Below are positions 1 to 6,563 of a stretch of DNA of 7,248 nucleotides, in pieces. How positions within the stretch are numbered: position 1 is the stretch's first letter; each line of letters opens with the position of its first letter. The DNA is from Fusobacterium sp. GTDB lineage: Bacteria > Fusobacteriota > Fusobacteriia > Fusobacteriales > Fusobacteriaceae. The notes below the pieces were generated by a model that searched no databases, was not told the DNA's origin, and saw only the letters and a list, made by a program, of their open reading frames with translations. The DNA is taken from contig DXWL01000057.1 of the NCBI GenBank assembly GCA_019416865.1, positions 1-7,248 on the forward strand, read 5' to 3'. The position numbers were made by a program, and so were the translations under genes.

Positions 1-50
1 TCAGCCTTCCAAGCTGAATGTCGCGAGTTCGACCCTCGTTTCCCGCTCCA
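1..50 (+). tRNA. tRNA-Gly(UCC), 3' part only
   Basis: The window opens inside a tRNA gene. Bases 1-5 (TCAGC) pair with 13-17 (GCTGA) to form the anticodon stem, and loop 6-12 (CTTCCAA) gives anticodon TCC at 8-10, which reads GGA glycine codons. A five-base variable loop (18-22) follows. The T stem (23-27 with 35-39, one G-T wobble) closes the loop TTCGACC. The 3' acceptor strand is 40-46, the discriminator base is T (usual for bacterial tRNA-Gly), and CCA is encoded at 48-50. The D arm and 5' acceptor strand lie before the window. A run of seven T follows (51-57), but the next tRNA starts 19 bases later, so the two are probably co-transcribed. Confidence 0.93.
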
Positions 51-69
51 TTTTTTTACTCAAAAATAT

Positions 70-145
70 GCATCATTAGCTCAGTTGGTAGAGCATACGA
101 CTCTTAATCGTACGGTCACCGGTTCAAGTCCAGTATGATGCACCA
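70..145 (+). tRNA. tRNA-Lys(CUU)
   Basis: This is a complete 76-base tRNA with encoded CCA. The acceptor stem GCATCAT (70-76) pairs perfectly with ATGATGC (135-141), and the discriminator is A142. The D stem is GCTC/GAGC with GG in the loop. The anticodon stem 96-100/108-112 closes loop CTCTTAA, giving anticodon CTT at 103-105, which reads the lysine codon AAG. The T loop TTCAAGT is at 123-129. The T stem (118-122 with 130-134) has one C-A mismatch between C120 and A132 (standard positions 51 and 63); the other pairs are normal. Lysine is encoded mostly by AAA in the neighbouring genes, so this tRNA serves the minor codon. Confidence 0.95.
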
Positions 146-156
146 TAAGATGTTTT

Positions 157-190
157 AAGACTGCCTTATGTGACAGCCTTTTTTATTTTT
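157..190 (+). terminator. terminator after the tRNA genes
   Basis: AAGACTG (157-163) pairs with CAGCCTT (174-180) around a ten-base loop, with one A-C mismatch in the seven-step stem. The T-rich run TTTTATTTTT (181-190) follows directly. It lies 12 bases after the tRNA-Lys CCA end, where a terminator for the tRNA transcript is expected. On the opposite strand the mismatch becomes a G-T wobble, but no T run follows there. Confidence 0.55.
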
Positions 191-212
191 TGGAAATATA
201 ATTTATAAACAG

Positions 213-246
213 CTTTCACTGTAAAAGTGGAGGTCTTTTTTATTTT
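213..246 (+). terminator. second terminator hairpin upstream of dnaE
   Basis: CTTTCAC (213-219) pairs along its whole length with GTGGAGG (227-233), using three G-T wobbles, around the seven-base loop TGTAAAA. The T-rich tract TCTTTTTTATTTT (234-246) follows. It lies before the dnaE -10 box, so it should stop upstream transcription rather than attenuate dnaE. It may act as a backup to the weaker hairpin at 157-190, or end a very short transcript of its own. Confidence 0.6.
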
Positions 247-249
247 AAG

Positions 250-278
250 ATGATTTTTTTTCCTGAATAATGTATAAT
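250..278 (+). promoter_or_regulatory. probable dnaE promoter (good -10, poor -35)
   Basis: A perfect TATAAT -10 box lies at 273-278, giving an expected transcript start near 285 and a leader of about 29 nt. No good -35 box lies 16-18 bp upstream: the 17-bp position reads ATGATT (250-255) within a T-rich stretch. The call rests on the -10 box, its position after two terminators, and the need for dnaE to be transcribed. Confidence 0.45.
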
Positions 279-313
279 ATAACTTGAGAAAGACTGATTA
301 AGGAGGAAGGAAA

Positions 314-3300
314 ATGAAAGAAACATTTACACATCTGCATCTGCATACAGAATACAGCCTTCTTGACGGAGTCGGAAAAATTGATGATTATTTAAAAAGA
401 GCTAAAGAACTTGGAATGAATAGTATTGCTATAACTGATCATGGAAATATGTTCGGAGCAATAGAGATGTATAAAAAAGCAATAAAAAATGGAATAAAAC
501 CTATTATTGGTATTGAAGCATATGTTTCTGAATTTGAGATGGAAAGAAAAGATGGAAGAAATTTTCATCTGATTCTTCTTGCAAAAAATGAAAGAGGATA
601 TAAAAATCTGATGAAAATAAGTTCAGAAGCTTATATCAAAGGATTTTATTACAAACCTAGAATAGATAAAGAATTTTTAAAACAACACAGTGAAGGAATT
701 ATCTCTCTGTCTGCTTGTATGCAGGGAGAAATTTCCAGAAGAATAATTGATAAAGAATCAGAAATTCAAATTGATGAAGCTGTAAAAAAATATATTGATA
801 TTTTTGGAAAAGAGAATTTCTATATTGAAGTTCAGGGAAATGGAATCGAGGGGCAAAAAGAACTTAATAAAAAACTATCTGAAATTGCTCAGAAACATGG
901 ACTTAAACTTGCAGCTACAAATGATACCCATTATGTTAATAAAAGGGACCACACTCTTCAAGATGTAATGATATGTATTCAGACAGGAGCAAAACTTTCT
1001 GATGAAAAAAGAATGAGAATAGAAACAGATGGGCTTTATCTGAAAAGCAGAGATGAAATGATCGCATCTCTTGGGGAAGAATATACAGAAGCTGTGGACA
1101 ACACAGGAGAAATTGCTGGAAAATGTAATTTAAGTATAGATTTTGGAACTTTTAAATTTCCATATTTTCAAGTGCCTACTTGTGTTAAAACTATAGAAGA
1201 GTTTTTAAGAAAACTTGTATACAAAGGTTTAGATGAAAGATATCCCAGTGGACTTACAGAAACTATGGTTGAAAGAGTTGAATACGAACTTTCAGTTATT
1301 ATTAAAATGGGATATGCTGGATATTTCGTAGTTGTATGGGATTTTATAAATTATGCTAAACTTCATAAAATTCCTGTAGGACCAGGAAGAGGTTCTGCTG
1401 CAGGAAGTATTGTTGCATATGCTCTAAAAATAACAGACCTTGACCCTATTAAATACAATCTTATTTTTGAAAGATTTTTAAATCCTGAAAGAATTTCCAT
1501 GCCAGATATTGATATTGATATCTGCCAAGAAAGAAGACAGGAACTTATAGATTATGTTGGACATAAATATGGAGCTGACAAAGTAGCACAGATTATCACA
1601 TTTGGAACTCTTAAAGCAAGAGCTGCCATTCGTGATGTAGGGCGTGTATTGGATATTCCTCTGTCAAAAATAGACAGAACAGCAAAGCTTATCCCTTTCA
1701 ATTTTTCAATTGATTCAGCTCTTAAAAATATTCCTGAACTTTATAAACTTTACACAACAGACAGGGATATTGAAAATGTTATAAATATTTCAGCAAGAAT
1801 TGAAAATAAAGTAAGACATACATCAATCCATGCTGCTGGAATTGTTATTACAAAAGATCCTTTAAGTGAAACAGTCCCTTTATATTGTGATAAGGACAGT
1901 GTTGTATCAACTCAATATCAAATGAAAGAACTGGAAGAACTTGGGCTTCTTAAAATGGACTTTTTAGGACTTAGAAACCTTACAAATATCCAGAGAGCTG
2001 TTGATTATATTGAAGCTGACACTGGAAAAAAAATCATTCTTCATGATATACCTCTTAATACAAAAGAGGTATATGAGATGCTTTCACAAGGGGACAGTCT
2101 TGGAGTATTCCAGCTTGAATCTCATGGAATAAGAAGAATTCTTACAAAACTTAAACCAGATAGATTTGAAGATATTATTGCCCTTCTTGCTCTTTACAGA
2201 CCAGGGCCTCTTGGTTCTGGAATGGTTGATAGTTTTATAAACTGTAAAAATGGAAGAGAAGAGATAAAATATCCTCACGAATCTTTAAAAGATATATTAA
2301 AAGAAACCTATGGAGTAATCCTTTATCAAGAGCAGGTAATGAAAATAGCAAATATAATGGCTGATTATTCTCTTGGAGAAGCAGATCTTCTTAGAAGAGC
2401 TATGGGTAAGAAAAAAATAGAGATAATGGATGAAAATAGAGAAAAATTCATTTCTCGTTCTGTAAAAAATGGATATACAGAAGAAAAAGCTACAGAGATA
2501 TTTGATCTTATTGATAAATTTGCAGGATACGGATTTAATAAATCTCACTCTGCTGCCTATGCTCTTATTGCATATTGGACAGCTTGGCTGAAAAAAATGT
2601 ATCCAAGACACTATTATGCTGCTCTTATGACATCAGAGATAAGCCATATTGAAAATGTGGCTCTTTATGTAGAAGATGCCAAAAAACATGGAGTAAAATT
2701 GAAATTTCCTGATATTAACAACGCCGCTTCAAAATTTATTGTAGATAAAGACGGGGTTGTATTTGCTCTTTCTGCAATAAAAAATGTAGGAGAAAAAGTT
2801 GCAGAAGGAATAAAAAAAGAGTATGATAACAACGGTGAATATAAAACTTTTGATGATTTTATTTTCAGAACAAAACAATATGGAATAAATAAAAAAGCTA
2901 TAGAGGCTCTTGTCTATTCTGGAGCATTAGATGGAGTACCTGGAAACAGAAAAGAAAAAATTGAATCTATTACAAAGGCTCTTGATTATGCAGCAAAGAG
3001 ATTGAAAGAGGATGAAATTCAACAGATGAATCTTTTCGGAGAAGCAAAATCAACTGTAACAGGTTTTTCAATGGCTAAAGCAGAAGATTATACAGTTGAT
3101 GAAAAACTTGAAAAAGAAAAAGAATTTTTAGGATTTTATTTCAGTGCTCACCCTCTTGATAAATACAAGGAGCTTTTAGAAGCTTATAAAAGCGATACAA
3201 TAGAAGATATTAAAGAAGAGGGAGAGGAAAGAACTGTCAAAGTTTTTGGAATCCTTAGAGATATTAAAAAAATAGTAACAAAAAAATCAGGTGAAATTAT

Positions 3301-3727
3301 GGCTGTTTTTGAGCTTGAAGATTATTTTGGAAGAATTTCAGGAATTATCTTCCCTAAAGATTTTTCAAGAAATATAGGATGTTTTATAGAGGGAAAAGCT
3401 GTGTATCTTTCAGGTACAATTCAGACAGATTATTTCAATGGAACAGAAAGCAGAAAAATAGCTGTAAGAGATGTAGTTGACATAGACGAACTTTGGAAAC
3501 AAAGAGGATACAAAGTGTATATTTTAGTAAAAGATGATGACAGGGGAAAAGTTCCAAAACTTAAAAGAATAATTGAGTTTTATAAGGGAAATACACCTCT
3601 TAATCTTGCAGTAAAAACAGATACAGAAAAAAAAGTTGTAAAAACCAATTCTCTTGTATCTCCTACAAAAGAGTTTATAAAAGATGTAGTTGATCTTATG
3701 GGAAAAGGCAGTATAATAATAAAATAA
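314..3727 (+). CDS. dnaE: DNA polymerase III alpha subunit (DnaE)
   Basis: This is the catalytic subunit of the replicative DNA polymerase, which extends DNA from dNTPs as part of the holoenzyme on the sliding clamp. The 1137-residue length is typical of the DnaE family. An N-terminal PHP domain (about 1-210) keeps a full set of likely metal ligands: H9, H11, D18, H43, E68, H85, C135, D204, H206. The palm has GPGRGSAAGS at 356-365, and the catalytic aspartates are D400 and D402 (in MPDIDID) and D549 (in KMDFLGL). GYGFNKSHS (738-746) is a conserved polymerase motif. A helix-hairpin-helix region lies near 810-885, a clamp-binding motif QMNLF at 904-908, an OB fold near 975-1055, and a C-terminal domain (about 1063-1137) resembling the tau-binding region of DnaE1-type enzymes. 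The ATG start has AGGAGG at 301-306, seven bases upstream. No terminator is visible after the stop, and a new promoter begins 16 bases later. Confidence 0.97.
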   Translation: MKETFTHLHLHTEYSLLDGVGKIDDYLKRAKELGMNSIAITDHGNMFGAIEMYKKAIKNGIKPIIGIEAYVSEFEMERKDGRNFHLILLAKNERGYKNLMKISSEAYIKGFYYKPRIDKEFLKQHSEGIISLSACMQGEISRRIIDKESEIQIDEAVKKYIDIFGKENFYIEVQGNGIEGQKELNKKLSEIAQKHGLKLAATNDTHYVNKRDHTLQDVMICIQTGAKLSDEKRMRIETDGLYLKSRDEMIASLGEEYTEAVDNTGEIAGKCNLSIDFGTFKFPYFQVPTCVKTIEEFLRKLVYKGLDERYPSGLTETMVERVEYELSVIIKMGYAGYFVVVWDFINYAKLHKIPVGPGRGSAAGSIVAYALKITDLDPIKYNLIFERFLNPERISMPDIDIDICQERRQELIDYVGHKYGADKVAQIITFGTLKARAAIRDVGRVLDIPLSKIDRTAKLIPFNFSIDSALKNIPELYKLYTTDRDIENVINISARIENKVRHTSIHAAGIVITKDPLSETVPLYCDKDSVVSTQYQMKELEELGLLKMDFLGLRNLTNIQRAVDYIEADTGKKIILHDIPLNTKEVYEMLSQGDSLGVFQLESHGIRRILTKLKPDRFEDIIALLALYRPGPLGSGMVDSFINCKNGREEIKYPHESLKDILKETYGVILYQEQVMKIANIMADYSLGEADLLRRAMGKKKIEIMDENREKFISRSVKNGYTEEKATEIFDLIDKFAGYGFNKSHSAAYALIAYWTAWLKKMYPRHYYAALMTSEISHIENVALYVEDAKKHGVKLKFPDINNAASKFIVDKDGVVFALSAIKNVGEKVAEGIKKEYDNNGEYKTFDDFIFRTKQYGINKKAIEALVYSGALDGVPGNRKEKIESITKALDYAAKRLKEDEIQQMNLFGEAKSTVTGFSMAKAEDYTVDEKLEKEKEFLGFYFSAHPLDKYKELLEAYKSDTIEDIKEEGEERTVKVFGILRDIKKIVTKKSGEIMAVFELEDYFGRISGIIFPKDFSRNIGCFIEGKAVYLSGTIQTDYFNGTESRKIAVRDVVDIDELWKQRGYKVYILVKDDDRGKVPKLKRIIEFYKGNTPLNLAVKTDTEKKVVKTNSLVSPTKEFIKDVVDLMGKGSIIIK

Positions 3728-3743
3728 CAATTGTAATTCATAC

Positions 3744-3772
3744 TTGATACATTTGTTCGATTGTGGTAAAAT
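3744..3772 (+). promoter_or_regulatory. strong sigma-70-type promoter of the accB-accC operon
   Basis: TTGATA (-35, 3744-3749; five of six bases match TTGACA) is followed by exactly 17 bp and TAAAAT (-10, 3767-3772; five of six match TATAAT). TG at 3764-3765 plus one base adds an extended -10 element. Transcription should start near 3779, leaving a leader of only about 19 nt. The promoter lies in the dnaE-accB gap and covers the first codons of a longer open frame, which argues against a start at 3744. Confidence 0.8.
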
Positions 3773-3785
3773 TAGTAAAACTAGT

Positions 3786-3791
3786 AGGAGG
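3786..3791 (+). promoter_or_regulatory. ribosome binding site that sets the accB GTG start
   Basis: AGGAGG lies six bases before GTG at 3798. The upstream TTG at 3744, which would add 18 residues, has no such site and falls in the -35 box. This fixes the accB start at 3798. Confidence 0.85.
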
Positions 3792-3797
3792 ATTTTA

Positions 3798-4223
3798 GTG
3801 GAAAAAGATACAAAATTAATAGATGAACTTATAAGAATTCTGACTGAACAAGAGTTAACAGAGGTCAGCTATGAAGAAAAAGAATTTAAAATTAAAATAA
3901 AAAAAGATGCTGCAGAAGAAAACATTGTTCAAGAAGAAGTTATATTTGAAGATGAAATACAAGATACTAACAATGACAATATAAAAAGTATCAAATCAAC
4001 AAACATAGGAAAATTTTATTTCTATGACAAAGACGGACAGCCTATAATTTCAATTGGGCAATCTATAAAAGCAGGACAAACTATAGGATATATCTCTACT
4101 GTTGGAATCAAAACACCTATTAAATCAAAAATAGCAGGAACAATAGAAGATATACTTCTTAAAAATGGAGAAGCAACAGATTATGGTAAGGTATTGATTA
4201 AAGTAAAAACAATATCTGACTAG
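3798..4223 (+). CDS. BCCP-like protein lacking the biotinylation lysine (BADC-like)
   Basis: The 141-residue protein is built like AccB, the biotin carboxyl carrier protein of acetyl-CoA carboxylase. Its N-terminal segment (about 1-35) is of the AccB type, an acidic linker follows (about 36-68), and a C-terminal biotinyl/lipoyl-type barrel spans about 70-138. A real BCCP carries biotin on the lysine of E-A-M-K-M. Here the ungapped equivalent reads S-T-V-G-I, so the biotin position is Gly103. The nearest lysine, K105, is two residues off and lacks flanking methionines. The barrel pattern GQTIGYIS....G...PIKS.IAG resembles plant BADC proteins (from memory), which are non-biotinylated inhibitors of acetyl-CoA carboxylase. 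The reading frame is clean, and neither shifted frame restores the motif. The GTG start follows AGGAGG, and accC begins 21 nt after the stop. Family membership is well supported; a regulatory or structural role is inference. Automatic annotation would probably call it accB. Confidence 0.85.
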   Translation: MEKDTKLIDELIRILTEQELTEVSYEEKEFKIKIKKDAAEENIVQEEVIFEDEIQDTNNDNIKSIKSTNIGKFYFYDKDGQPIISIGQSIKAGQTIGYISTVGIKTPIKSKIAGTIEDILLKNGEATDYGKVLIKVKTISD

Positions 4224-4231
4224 TTTTGATT

Positions 4232-4236
4232 GGAGG
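4232..4236 (+). promoter_or_regulatory. ribosome binding site that sets the accC TTG start
   Basis: GGAGG lies eight bases before TTG at 4245. The in-frame TTG at 4230 overlaps this site, so it is unlikely to be the start. The protein from 4245 begins (M)KKILIANRG, the usual beginning of AccC proteins. Confidence 0.8.
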
Positions 4237-4244
4237 AAAAAATA

Positions 4245-5585
4245 TTGAAAAAGATACTTATTGCAAACAGAGGAGAGATTGCCGTAAGAATAATCAGAGC
4301 TGCAAAAGAGCTTGGAATAAAAACAGTTGCAGTTTATTCAGAAGCAGATAAAGACAGCCTTCATGTAAAAATGGCTGATGAAGCTGTGTGTATAGGACCG
4401 GCAAGTGTAAGTGAATCATATTTAAAAATACCTAATATTATAGCAGCAGCAGAGATTACAAATGCTGATGCAATACATCCAGGATATGGATTTTTATCAG
4501 AAAATGCAAGATTTGCAAAAATATGCAGAATTCATAATTTGATATATATAGGACCAAGCCATGAATGTATTAAAAATATGGGAGATAAGGCAACTGCCAG
4601 ACAGACAGCTATAGATAACAATGTCCCTGTAACAAATGGAACAGGAATTATTACAAATATAGAAGATGCTAAAAAAGAGATTGCAGAAAGAATAGGATAC
4701 CCTGTAATGATAAAAGCAACTGCCGGTGGTGGCGGAAAGGGTATGAGAATTGCAAGAAATGATAAAGAGCTTGAAAGAAATGTTGTAGCTGCACAAAATG
4801 AAGCAGAAGCTGCTTTTAATAACCCTGATGTTTTTGCTGAAAAATATGTAGAAAATCCTAAACACGTAGAAATACAAATTCTTGGAGATAAACATGGAAA
4901 TGTTATTCATCTTGGAGAAAGAAACTGTTCTATTCAAAGAAGACATCAAAAACTTATAGAAGAATCTCCTTCATTTGGACTTCCTGAAGAGGTAAGAAAA
5001 GAGATGGGAGAAGCAGCTGTAAGACTTGCTAAAGCTATTGGATATGATTCAGCAGGAACTCTTGAGTTTTTAGTTGATGAAAACAATAAATTCTATTTTA
5101 TGGAAATGAACACAAGAATACAAGTAGAGCATACTGTAACAGAATCTGTAACAGGAATTGATATTATAAAACTTCAAATTGCTCTTGCTGAGGGAGATAT
5201 TTTAAATATATCTCAAGAAGATGTTATTCTTGATGGACACGCAATAGAATGCAGAATAAATGCTGAAGACACAGAAAATGGTTTTCTTCCTTCCCCTGGA
5301 AAAATTACAAAATATATTGCTCCGGGAGGAATTGGAGTAAGAATTGATTCTCACTCATATCAAGGATATGAAATATCTCCATACTATGATTCAATGATTG
5401 CAAAAATAATTACATTTGGAATGGACAGGGAAGAGGCAATCACAAGAATGGAAAGAGCTTTATCTGAATATGTAATTGAAGGAGTGGATACAACAATTCC
5501 TTTCCATCTTCAAGTCCTTAAAAATGAAAATTATAGAAAAGGTAATGTAACAACTGCTTTCATTGAGAAAGAATTTGGGTTATAA
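4245..5585 (+). CDS. accC: biotin carboxylase subunit of acetyl-CoA carboxylase
   Basis: AccC uses ATP and bicarbonate to carboxylate biotin held on a carrier protein, the first half-reaction of acetyl-CoA carboxylase in fatty acid synthesis. The 446-residue length matches the family (E. coli 449). An N-terminal domain opens with KKILIANRGEIAVRI. The ATP-grasp fold has HPGYGFLSENA, K115 in MGDK, K157, and the glycine-rich loop GGGGKGMR at 161-168. HLGERNCSIQRRHQK follows, and then catalytic residues E274, E287 and R291 (in MEMNTR). The C-terminal part has the expected PYYDSMIAK. Nothing essential is missing, so the enzyme should be active. Its neighbour upstream appears unable to accept biotin, so a true carrier must come from elsewhere if this enzyme works in acetyl-CoA carboxylase. 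No accA or accD is in the window. The start is TTG, a weak codon, with a good ribosome binding site. Confidence 0.96.
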   Translation: MKKILIANRGEIAVRIIRAAKELGIKTVAVYSEADKDSLHVKMADEAVCIGPASVSESYLKIPNIIAAAEITNADAIHPGYGFLSENARFAKICRIHNLIYIGPSHECIKNMGDKATARQTAIDNNVPVTNGTGIITNIEDAKKEIAERIGYPVMIKATAGGGGKGMRIARNDKELERNVVAAQNEAEAAFNNPDVFAEKYVENPKHVEIQILGDKHGNVIHLGERNCSIQRRHQKLIEESPSFGLPEEVRKEMGEAAVRLAKAIGYDSAGTLEFLVDENNKFYFMEMNTRIQVEHTVTESVTGIDIIKLQIALAEGDILNISQEDVILDGHAIECRINAEDTENGFLPSPGKITKYIAPGGIGVRIDSHSYQGYEISPYYDSMIAKIITFGMDREEAITRMERALSEYVIEGVDTTIPFHLQVLKNENYRKGNVTTAFIEKEFGL

Positions 5586-5653
5586 TAGTAATATAGAAAT
5601 ATATACAAAAGGGTAGACCGAGTAAAATTACATTATTCTAAGGAGGAATCATT

Positions 5654-6022
5654 ATGAACAATCTAGGAAATATAAAAATTGCGGACGATGTAGTAAAGGC
5701 TATTGCAGCTAAAGCAACAGAAGATGTGGAAGGTGTTTACAAACTTGCCGGAGGAATGGCAGATGAAGTAAGCAAAATGCTTGGTAAAAAAAGAGTAACA
5801 AATGGAGTTAAAGTTGAGGTTGGAGAAAAAGAGTGCAGTATTGATACTTTCATCATAATTGATTATGGATACCCTATTTCAGAAGTAGCTAAAAAAGTTC
5901 AAGAATCAGTTTTAAAAGCTGTGTCAGAATTAACTGCTTTAAAAGTTGTAGAAGTAAATGTATTTGTACAAGATATTAAAATACATGAGGAAGCAAATCC
6001 TGTAGAACCTGAAATTTTATAA
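5654..6022 (+). CDS. Asp23/Gls24 family protein (YqhY-like)
   Basis: This 122-residue protein has the Asp23/Gls24 fold: GNIKIADDVVKAIAAKA at the start, VEGVYKLAGG (about 25-34), NGVKVEV, a central strand (SIDTFIIIDYG), EVAKKVQESV and a VVEVNVFVQDI strand near the end. There is no signal peptide or membrane segment, so it should be cytoplasmic. Asp23 of Staphylococcus is held at the membrane by AmaP, and an AmaP-like gene follows here after 18 nt. Bacillus YqhY sits in the same accB-accC-yqhY-nusB order and has been linked to acetyl-CoA carboxylase function. The place next to accC therefore favours a YqhY-like role, which is inference. The ATG follows AGGAGG (5641-5646) by seven bases. The 68-nt gap before the gene is the largest in the operon, with no terminator. 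Confidence 0.93.
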   Translation: MNNLGNIKIADDVVKAIAAKATEDVEGVYKLAGGMADEVSKMLGKKRVTNGVKVEVGEKECSIDTFIIIDYGYPISEVAKKVQESVLKAVSELTALKVVEVNVFVQDIKIHEEANPVEPEIL

Positions 6023-6040
6023 TTAAAAGGATGTGATGTG

Positions 6041-6547
6041 ATGTTAAGAAAAGTAATATTCTTTTTTGCATGGCTTGGAATATTTCTACTGTCAATATGC
6101 GGAATAGTATATGTAACAGCACCTGGATTCCTTGTGAGATTTAATATAGACAGCTTTATGTGGAATGTATTTATTGTAGCAGTTTCTCTGCTTTATCTTT
6201 TTATATCTCTTCTAAAATTTGCAGACCTTTTTTCAAGAGAAAAAGGATATGTAATAAAAAATGAAAATGGAGAGGTTAATGTTTCTGTTGATTCAATAAA
6301 AAGTATTATAAGAGATATTTTAAATCGTGATAAAGATATAAGAAATCCAAAGATTGTATGTGGAAGAAAAGGAAGAAAACATCTTGTTACAATCTATATG
6401 GACATGGAAACTGATAAAAGTGTTGCAGATAAAAGTGCTCAAATTCAAAATGCTGTAAAATATGAACTTCAAGATAAACTACAGCTTGATGTGGGAGTTG
6501 TTGAAGTAAAAATTAAGAAGCTTTCATTAAAAAACGGCGACAAATAA
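6041..6547 (+). CDS. amaP: AmaP-like membrane anchor of Asp23-type proteins
   Basis: This 168-residue protein has two predicted membrane helices near the N-terminus (about 5-25 and 39-58), separated by a short loop with TAPGFL. A soluble domain of roughly 100 residues follows, with alternating strands and a helix (VNVSVDSIKSIIRDIL, then LVTIYMDME, then VGVVEVKIKKL). This is the layout of AmaP, which anchors Asp23 to the inside of the cell membrane in Staphylococcus. The soluble part also recalls the Asp23 fold, as is usual in this family. ATG at 6041 is preferred over GTG at 6038 because AAGGA (6027-6031) is nine bases upstream. The gene directly follows the Asp23-family gene, its likely partner. 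Confidence 0.85.
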   Translation: MLRKVIFFFAWLGIFLLSICGIVYVTAPGFLVRFNIDSFMWNVFIVAVSLLYLFISLLKFADLFSREKGYVIKNENGEVNVSVDSIKSIIRDILNRDKDIRNPKIVCGRKGRKHLVTIYMDMETDKSVADKSAQIQNAVKYELQDKLQLDVGVVEVKIKKLSLKNGDK

Positions 6548-6563
6548 TTAAGAGGTGATGTCA

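Noticed and set aside
2084..2611. Two open frames on the minus strand inside dnaE (64 and 104 codons)
   Set aside because: They lie wholly inside a clearly real gene, have no ribosome binding site I can see, and their products are low-complexity and rich in F, S, I and K, as expected from the reverse of AT-rich coding DNA.
3524..3730. Minus-strand open frame of 68 codons over the dnaE 3' end
   Set aside because: The product is rich in Y, F and K with no recognisable domain and mirrors the dnaE codons.
3725..3743. A terminator between dnaE and accB
   Set aside because: The only symmetric sequence is the 8-base palindrome ACAATTGT (3727-3734), with no loop and no T run.
3773..3797. A riboswitch or attenuator before accB
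   Set aside because: The predicted leader is only about 19 nt, too short for either.
4081..4150. A frameshift hiding the AMKM biotin motif in the accB-like gene
   Set aside because: I read the other two frames across this stretch. Neither encodes A-M-K-M, and the used frame stays aligned with BCCP on both sides.
4497..4949. Minus-strand open frame of 150 codons inside accC
   Set aside because: It lies fully within accC, which has intact catalytic motifs. The product is rich in S, F, C and I and matches no family I know.
5558..5653. A separate promoter before the Asp23-family gene (TATAAT at 5581-5586; TTGAGA at 5563-5568)
   Set aside because: The two boxes are only 12 bp apart. TATAAT has TTTCAT at the 17-bp position, and TTGAGA has TAGTAA at its 17-bp position, both poor. 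The gene probably shares the accB transcript.
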